This document shows positions 6,914 to 11,307 of a DNA stretch of 11,307 bases, piece by piece (the stretch's first letter is position 1; every line of letters begins with the position of its first letter). A program made the translations under genes and the position numbers. The notes under the pieces are model-generated. The model ran no database searches. It saw only the letters and a program-made list of their open reading frames with translations, and was not told the origin of the DNA. Source of the DNA: Bacteroidales bacterium (lineage in GTDB: Bacteria; Bacteroidota; Bacteroidia; Bacteroidales; FEN-979). The stretch lies in the NCBI GenBank assembly GCA_023231065.1, contig JALNWE010000084.1:1-11307 (forward strand), read 5' to 3'.

Positions 6914-8752
6914 ATGATAAAGAAACACATATTAATATTTGTATTAATCATATTTTTCTCTATTTGCTTTGTATTCTTTTTTCTTGTAGAATTCAATATT
7001 TTTCATCTTAATAATCAATCTGTTGGGATTGAATATGGATATGACACATTCCAAAACGCGGGGAATCTGAGCTCTTCTAACAAAGACAATGGTCTAATTG
7101 TCCCGGATGAAGATAAAACATTAAATAAAAAATATTATGATTCCTGCCTGAATTTATCTGTTAAATATTTTCATAAGGACCTTGACTCCGCAGAAATCAT
7201 TCTTAACCGCATGTTATTACGAGCAAAAGCAGAAAATAATAAATATGGTATTTCATTGGCTTATGCCGAATCGGCATTCAATCATGCAGAAAAAGGAGAT
7301 CTTAACAATGCGTACAACGCTCTTGAAAAAGGGTATCTTGCCTATGACGGGCTGGATTTACCAAAACTTTATGCCTTTCTGAACGTCTCAGAAGGTTTTG
7401 TAAATTATAAAGCCGGAGATTTTTTTGAATCCTGTCAATCTGTTCTTAAAGGATATAAAATTTATGAGTCATTGCATGATTTTCATTGGATGGCCAAATG
7501 CAATTCTTTAATAAGCCTGCAATATTATCAACTTGAAGATTATGATAATGCCATTGAATATTTAAGAAAAGTTATTGACTATGAAGAAAAAGGGAAAAAT
7601 AACAAAAGCCTTGCTTCTGATTATCAGAATATGGGAATGTATATGATGTATAGTGGCGCTTATGATTCAGCGATCATATATCTTAACCGTTCTTTGGCAT
7701 TGCTTGAAAAAAAACCAAGCCTGATGGTCCTTTCAGCCGTGTATGAAATTAAAGGTGAAATGTTTTCCAAACAACATTTATTTGATTCTGCCACGATTTA
7801 CCTCAGTAAATCCAGAGACATTGCGATACAACAAAAGAATGGGCCAAGGTATATTTCGACAACCTATAGTCTTGGTTCGATTGCCCAAAAGAAATCCGAT
7901 TTGAAGGTAGCCGAACAATTGTATATTCAGGGGAACGATTCGGCACAAAAATATGAGCTCAGAGACCAAATTTTCGAAGGTTATCTGGAATTGTTTAACA
8001 TTGCTTACAAGGCTGGCAAGTATAAGCAAGCTTATGAATATTATAATCAATATCAAAAATTCAGGGACGAAGAATCCAGGAAAAAGAATAAATCAATAGC
8101 AGCCCTTCTGGAAATTCAGAACAGGTATGAGCATTATTATCAAAAATTGTTGGCGAAACAACAGCTGCAGCAATATCAATTGAAAGTAAAAAACAGTTTT
8201 ATTCTCATCCTTTTTTTATTGCTGATAGTATTGGCATTGCTTATTGTATTTTTTTATAAATGGGCAAAATTACGGCAACAATATATGATCAGGGAAAAGA
8301 ATAGCTTGAATACCGAAATTGGAATAAAAAAGAAAGAATTATCTGTTATTCTTAAGGAACAAATGAAAGATAATGAATCTATTAATTGTTTCCTGAAAGA
8401 GATGGATGACAAGGTTGAAGGGCTTGGGGAAAACAACAGAAAAGTATTTTCGAAAATGGTAAGTCAATTTAAAAACCAGCACGATAAAAAAATTTGGGAA
8501 GAATTTGAAATCCGATTTAAAAATGAAAATGAAGTTTTTTATAATATATTGAGTAAAACGTATGACACCCTTACTCCTGCCGAATTGAAAATTTGTTTGC
8601 TTCTACGCATTGATATGCCAACAAAAGACATCGCAACGGTTTTATTTAAATCGGAAGCCTCAATAGAGGTGGATCGTTCAAGGATCAGAAAAAAGCTGGG
8701 AATAAATAACAGGAATATCAACCTTACTGAATTTTTAATAACGCTGGGATAA
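6914..8752 (+). CDS. Transmembrane TPR protein with C-terminal LuxR-like HTH (putative one-component regulator)
   Basis: A 612-residue protein. Residues 5-25 are a hydrophobic N-terminal anchor or uncleaved signal after MIKKH. Residues about 75-390 are helical repeats of TPR type, with recurring YDNAIEYLRK, YDSAIIYLNRS, FDSATIYLSKS and YKQAYEYYNQY helices. A charged, probably coiled segment (390-425) leads to a second membrane span at about 428-448 (ILILFLLLIVLALLIVFF) followed by positive residues, then a second coiled segment (450-530). The C-terminus (about 552-605: LTPAELKICLLLR, KDIATVLFKS, IEVDRSRIRKKLGI) is a LuxR/GerE-like helix-turn-helix of the type found on many Bacteroidota TPR and propeller sensors. 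By charge, the TPR part would face the periplasm and the HTH the cytoplasm, so it may carry a signal straight to DNA. No kinase or receiver domain is present. It is divergent from the methionine operon and codirectional with the secreted-protein gene 438 bp downstream; its targets and ligand are unknown. Confidence 0.85.
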   Translation: MIKKHILIFVLIIFFSICFVFFFLVEFNIFHLNNQSVGIEYGYDTFQNAGNLSSSNKDNGLIVPDEDKTLNKKYYDSCLNLSVKYFHKDLDSAEIILNRMLLRAKAENNKYGISLAYAESAFNHAEKGDLNNAYNALEKGYLAYDGLDLPKLYAFLNVSEGFVNYKAGDFFESCQSVLKGYKIYESLHDFHWMAKCNSLISLQYYQLEDYDNAIEYLRKVIDYEEKGKNNKSLASDYQNMGMYMMYSGAYDSAIIYLNRSLALLEKKPSLMVLSAVYEIKGEMFSKQHLFDSATIYLSKSRDIAIQQKNGPRYISTTYSLGSIAQKKSDLKVAEQLYIQGNDSAQKYELRDQIFEGYLELFNIAYKAGKYKQAYEYYNQYQKFRDEESRKKNKSIAALLEIQNRYEHYYQKLLAKQQLQQYQLKVKNSFILILFLLLIVLALLIVFFYKWAKLRQQYMIREKNSLNTEIGIKKKELSVILKEQMKDNESINCFLKEMDDKVEGLGENNRKVFSKMVSQFKNQHDKKIWEEFEIRFKNENEVFYNILSKTYDTLTPAELKICLLLRIDMPTKDIATVLFKSEASIEVDRSRIRKKLGINNRNINLTEFLITLG

Positions 8753-8800
8753 AACAGTCCTGCCCCAAATGTATTGTCGCTGACCTCTCTTTATTTTCCT

Positions 8801-8823
8801 GAATCAATTTTTACAATTGATTC
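8801..8823 (+). terminator. Possible terminator hairpin after the TPR/HTH gene
   Basis: GAATCAATT (8801-8809) and AATTGATTC (8815-8823) form a perfect nine-pair stem with loop TTTAC, 48 bp after the stop codon. The stem is AT-rich and followed by CTTCCGG rather than a T-run, so intrinsic termination would be weak. It could instead be a 3'-end stabilising structure or a protein-binding palindrome. Confidence 0.4.
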
Positions 8824-8948
8824 CTTCCGGAATTCCTTCTCGTAATTGCGAAGAAAATCCAAAACTCTCTTTCTGAAATTTATTGCTATGGTATATTTCC
8901 GGCACCATGTCACAGTTTATCTGTTTATTATAAAATCAATCCATATTT

Positions 8949-8986
8949 TTTGCTAAGGTATTTAACAGTGCGGTTTGCTAAGTATT
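8949..8986. repeat. Two near-identical direct repeats TTTGCTAAG(G)TATT, possible operator
   Basis: TTTGCTAAGGTATT (8949-8962) recurs 25 bp later as TTTGCTAAGTATT (8974-8986), differing by one G. A partial third copy, CTAAGGT, follows at 8989-8995. They lie about 40-80 bp upstream of a candidate -7 element and could be sites for a DNA-binding protein bound on nearly one DNA face, but chance similarity in AT-rich DNA is possible. Confidence 0.35.
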
Positions 8987-9026
8987 GACTAAGGTCATTA
9001 GGGGTTCAACCAGGAAATCTTTCAGC

Positions 9027-9034
9027 TACATTTG
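9027..9034 (+). promoter_or_regulatory. Possible -7 element for the secreted-protein gene
   Basis: TACATTTG matches TAnnTTTG exactly and is the same octamer as in the methionine operon promoter on the other strand. No TTG is found at the -33 position (only GTTC near 9004-9007). It would give a 5' leader of about 150 nt before the ATG at 9191. The call is tentative. Confidence 0.33.
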
Positions 9035-9190
9035 ACCGAAAATGATCTTGGATGGAAATGTTGAATCTGATTTATTCTTTTGAGGTTTTAGCTTGTATCC
9101 GGGGGCCTTGCATTATATCATTCAATAATTTTCTTATTTTGTATGTTATTTAAAATTCCTTTCTAACTCTATTTTTAAAATTAATTTGAT

Positions 9191-11307
9191 ATGAAACAAT
9201 TTTTTAACTCCTTTTTCAGCCTATTAGCCATTCTTATTTGTCTGAATGGTACAAGTTTACAAGGACAGACCTACTCTCAGAAAAAGGATATCGATGGAAA
9301 TACTACCCTATACCTGAAAACCTCCAACGGCAAAGCAGCACAGGCAGAAATTTTTAACTGTCAACGGAATCAAACAATGTCCATTGAAGGGTATAAAGAG
9401 TGTACTGAGAATCCGAACAAATCAAACGAATTAAAAGGCGAATCGCAAACTTACACGGTAAAACTTCATTGCGATTTCCTCCCTAAAGGCAATTCACTAA
9501 CAAGTAATGATAAGGTGTTCTATTTTGACAGGTGGAATCTTGACAGCCTCTTTTTTTCGCAGACAGTGGTCACTGAAGGCATATACGATATCATCCTCCA
9601 ACCGACCTCTCCTGAGCTTTCCTATATTATAATACAGAATTTTGTAATAAACCGGAATATAGATACTATTTTATACCGCAATGATTGTATAAAAGATACT
9701 TTGTATTTTGAAGGAAGGGATGAGAACAATCAGCCCCTTCTTACCCCTGATCATTCTGATTTCATAGGTATTCTTGAGTTTCCTGAAAATCTGAAACAAG
9801 ACTGGGACGCACTGTCCTACAATGATTATGATTATAATTATGTAACTGTCTCTGATTTTGGAGCGCAATACAGTTTAAAATGCGGACAGGTTATCGTGAA
9901 TGACGGAAAATTTTACCTGATTTCATACCCTAAACTCAATGGGGTGTCCTCTGATACCATCTTAATTAACGATCCTGCTGCTTACCAAAGAGCCAATTAT
10001 GTTTTCAATCCATCTCCTGCTGCCGAAACAATGTTCATAAACCAAATGACCGGATGGCTTTTCGATGAAGATGATGGGAGCCCTGCGTCCGTAGCAATGC
10101 GCGACGATACGGAGGAATCGGGATTTCCATACCATATCGCCGATACAATTCCAATGTTTCTTAATAATAAAATCAGTGAGGAAGACCGTTGTTCAATGGG
10201 AGGAGGATTGACATTTTGGGAAGACATTGACGATTATGATCATTTCATGATGGTGGAACCCCAACACAACTATGTTTATAGTGAAAATTCTTCGGTACTT
10301 GGCAATTTTTATCCACCCTTTCCTGCCGATTACATTTCATCGAGTAATGATGTAAGAAAAGTTGGTTTTAATTCACCATTTATTTCAGTCTATGGGCTCA
10401 ATAACCTTTTTGGAAATTATTTGATTTTGCCTGAAATAATATTTAAAGGGCAATATGGAGAAGTGCGAAAGACAGATGTGTATCGCAGCATGTACACATT
10501 ATCAAAGAATGGCCAGGTAATCAGCAGTGATACCGTTTTTAAATATGAGTTGTATTTCCCTTCGGAAGGTGGATTATATTCCCTGAATATTGAAAATCCG
10601 AATTACGTTCTGGCAGGAAATAATGGGATTGCATCTATTCAAATGGATTTTAACCTCGACCTGCCGGATGCGAATTCCCCACAATTCACTTCTTTTAAAA
10701 TATTATCAGAAGATCGAAAAATCAGTGAAGTACTTACGGCAGGAAAGACTGCCACCTTGGAATTTACTGCTTCCGACTTCCCATTGCCTTCTGGTGGCGG
10801 AGGATATTATCAAATGTCTTCAAATCCAATTATAAACAATAATATTGATTCCCCGGGCAGATCGGGTGAAGGCATAAGCTCAGTTCATTCATATTATAAA
10901 CGTTCGGATTGTCCTGAGTGGACAGAGTTGCCATTGATAGAGCAAGTTCCGTTATTTGATCCGATAATTTATGGAAATTACTATGTAAGCGATCTTACCA
11001 CTGCCTTTTCTCAATTCACGACTCCCGGCTATTTTGACATAAAAATAATCGTCATAGATTCTGCCGGAAACAGTGCAACACAGACCTGGCACCCTGCAGG
11101 GTATGTTGATGTAAACAAACCTTGGAATTACACGGTAACCGGCCTGGTCCACACCATCAGTGTTCCCAATACCGCCAACCCGAATATTTATGGCCAGCCG
11201 CTTGAGCCGGGCGACTGGGCAGGGGCGTTCTATATGGATGATAATGGGGACGAAGCTTGTGGTGGCGCCGCGATGATCGATGCCCAGGGCAATGCCGTGG
11301 TGATGGC
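9191..11307 (+). CDS. Large secreted multi-domain protein, 3' end off the window (partial)
   Basis: The frame is open from ATG at 9191 to the last base (705 codons plus two bases) with no stop. The N-terminus MKQFFNSFFSLLAILICLNG followed by TSLQGQ is a clear signal peptide, with probable cleavage after LQG near residue 26; there is no good lipobox. Residues about 30-480 are rich in Asn, Asp, Tyr and Phe and look beta-strand-like; I recognise no domain or catalytic motif. Residues about 490-640 (from DANSPQFTSFKI through YFDIKIIVIDSAGNSATQTW) resemble Ig/fibronectin-like extracellular domains. From Trp645 a new module begins: WNYTVTGLVHTISVP, then PLEPGDWAGAFYMDD and DEACGGAAMID, a pattern I associate with modules of large Bacteroidota secreted proteins. 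The missing C-terminus probably holds more modules and perhaps a T9SS signal, but that is inference. The start lacks a Shine-Dalgarno site, as usual for the group. G+C rises from about 28-43% in upstream lines to about 59% after 11161. Confidence 0.85.
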   Translation, partial: MKQFFNSFFSLLAILICLNGTSLQGQTYSQKKDIDGNTTLYLKTSNGKAAQAEIFNCQRNQTMSIEGYKECTENPNKSNELKGESQTYTVKLHCDFLPKGNSLTSNDKVFYFDRWNLDSLFFSQTVVTEGIYDIILQPTSPELSYIIIQNFVINRNIDTILYRNDCIKDTLYFEGRDENNQPLLTPDHSDFIGILEFPENLKQDWDALSYNDYDYNYVTVSDFGAQYSLKCGQVIVNDGKFYLISYPKLNGVSSDTILINDPAAYQRANYVFNPSPAAETMFINQMTGWLFDEDDGSPASVAMRDDTEESGFPYHIADTIPMFLNNKISEEDRCSMGGGLTFWEDIDDYDHFMMVEPQHNYVYSENSSVLGNFYPPFPADYISSSNDVRKVGFNSPFISVYGLNNLFGNYLILPEIIFKGQYGEVRKTDVYRSMYTLSKNGQVISSDTVFKYELYFPSEGGLYSLNIENPNYVLAGNNGIASIQMDFNLDLPDANSPQFTSFKILSEDRKISEVLTAGKTATLEFTASDFPLPSGGGGYYQMSSNPIINNNIDSPGRSGEGISSVHSYYKRSDCPEWTELPLIEQVPLFDPIIYGNYYVSDLTTAFSQFTTPGYFDIKIIVIDSAGNSATQTWHPAGYVDVNKPWNYTVTGLVHTISVPNTANPNIYGQPLEPGDWAGAFYMDDNGDEACGGAAMIDAQGNAVVM

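Larger units (their letters stand above)
8753..9190. other. Intergenic region (438 bp) between regulator and secreted-protein gene
   Basis: No credible gene is seen here. It holds an AT-rich hairpin near the 5' side (8801-8823), a pair of near-identical direct repeats (8949-8986), a possible -7 element (9027-9034) and a very AT-rich stretch from about 9120 to the start codon at 9191. Confidence 0.75.

Noticed and set aside
9671..9868. A minus-strand reading frame with an isoleucine-rich stretch
   Set aside because: It is a shadow of the long plus-strand secreted-protein gene; the Ile run arises from repeated Asn/Asp/Tyr codons on the other strand.
1..11307. Mobile element, CRISPR array, tRNA or phage attachment site
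   Set aside because: No transposase or integrase fragments, no regularly spaced long repeats and no tRNA-like cloverleaf were seen by reading; a covariance search for tRNA was not possible here.

Overview
The window looks like chromosomal DNA from a member of the Bacteroidota, probably a Bacteroidales or Marinilabiliales-type lineage. The evidence is: a type IX secretion (T9SS)-style C-terminus at the left edge, a transmembrane TPR/LuxR-type HTH regulator of the kind common in that phylum, promoter elements matching the Bacteroidota -7 consensus TAnnTTTG, AT-rich start regions without clear Shine-Dalgarno sites, and a secreted multi-domain protein at the right edge. No tRNA, rRNA, CRISPR array, transposase or integrase was seen.

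Layout. Bases 1-91 are the last 29 codons of a secreted protein, followed by a strong GC-rich hairpin terminator (116-141). From 6399 down to 285 on the minus strand lie five genes in one direction: aspartate kinase (lysC-like), homoserine O-acetyltransferase (metX), homoserine dehydrogenase (hom), O-acetylhomoserine sulfhydrylase (metY) and methylenetetrahydrofolate reductase (metF). Upstream of the first gene, at 6547-6643 on the minus strand, is an S-box (SAM-I type) riboswitch aptamer, preceded by a good Bacteroidota promoter (6683-6711). Together they form a SAM-controlled unit that takes aspartate toward homoserine, activates it as O-acetylhomoserine, sulfhydrylates it to homocysteine, and supplies the methyl-THF needed for the last methylation. 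Aspartate semialdehyde dehydrogenase and methionine synthase are not in the window.

Divergent from this unit, 6914-8752 on the plus strand encodes a 612-residue protein predicted to have a periplasmic TPR sensor region, two membrane spans and a cytoplasmic LuxR-like HTH. After a 438-bp intergenic stretch with a hairpin and short direct repeats, a long plus-strand reading frame starts at 9191 and runs off the right edge without a stop (705 codons seen). It has a signal peptide, a roughly 640-residue region I do not recognise, and the start of a C-terminal module that resembles modules of large Bacteroidota secreted proteins. G+C rises sharply at that module (about 59% against about 28-43% in upstream lines I counted), which suggests modular exchange.

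The most informative signals are the riboswitch controlling an aspartate kinase at the head of a methionine operon, and the compositional break inside the secreted protein gene. I found no clear evidence of a wholly new system.
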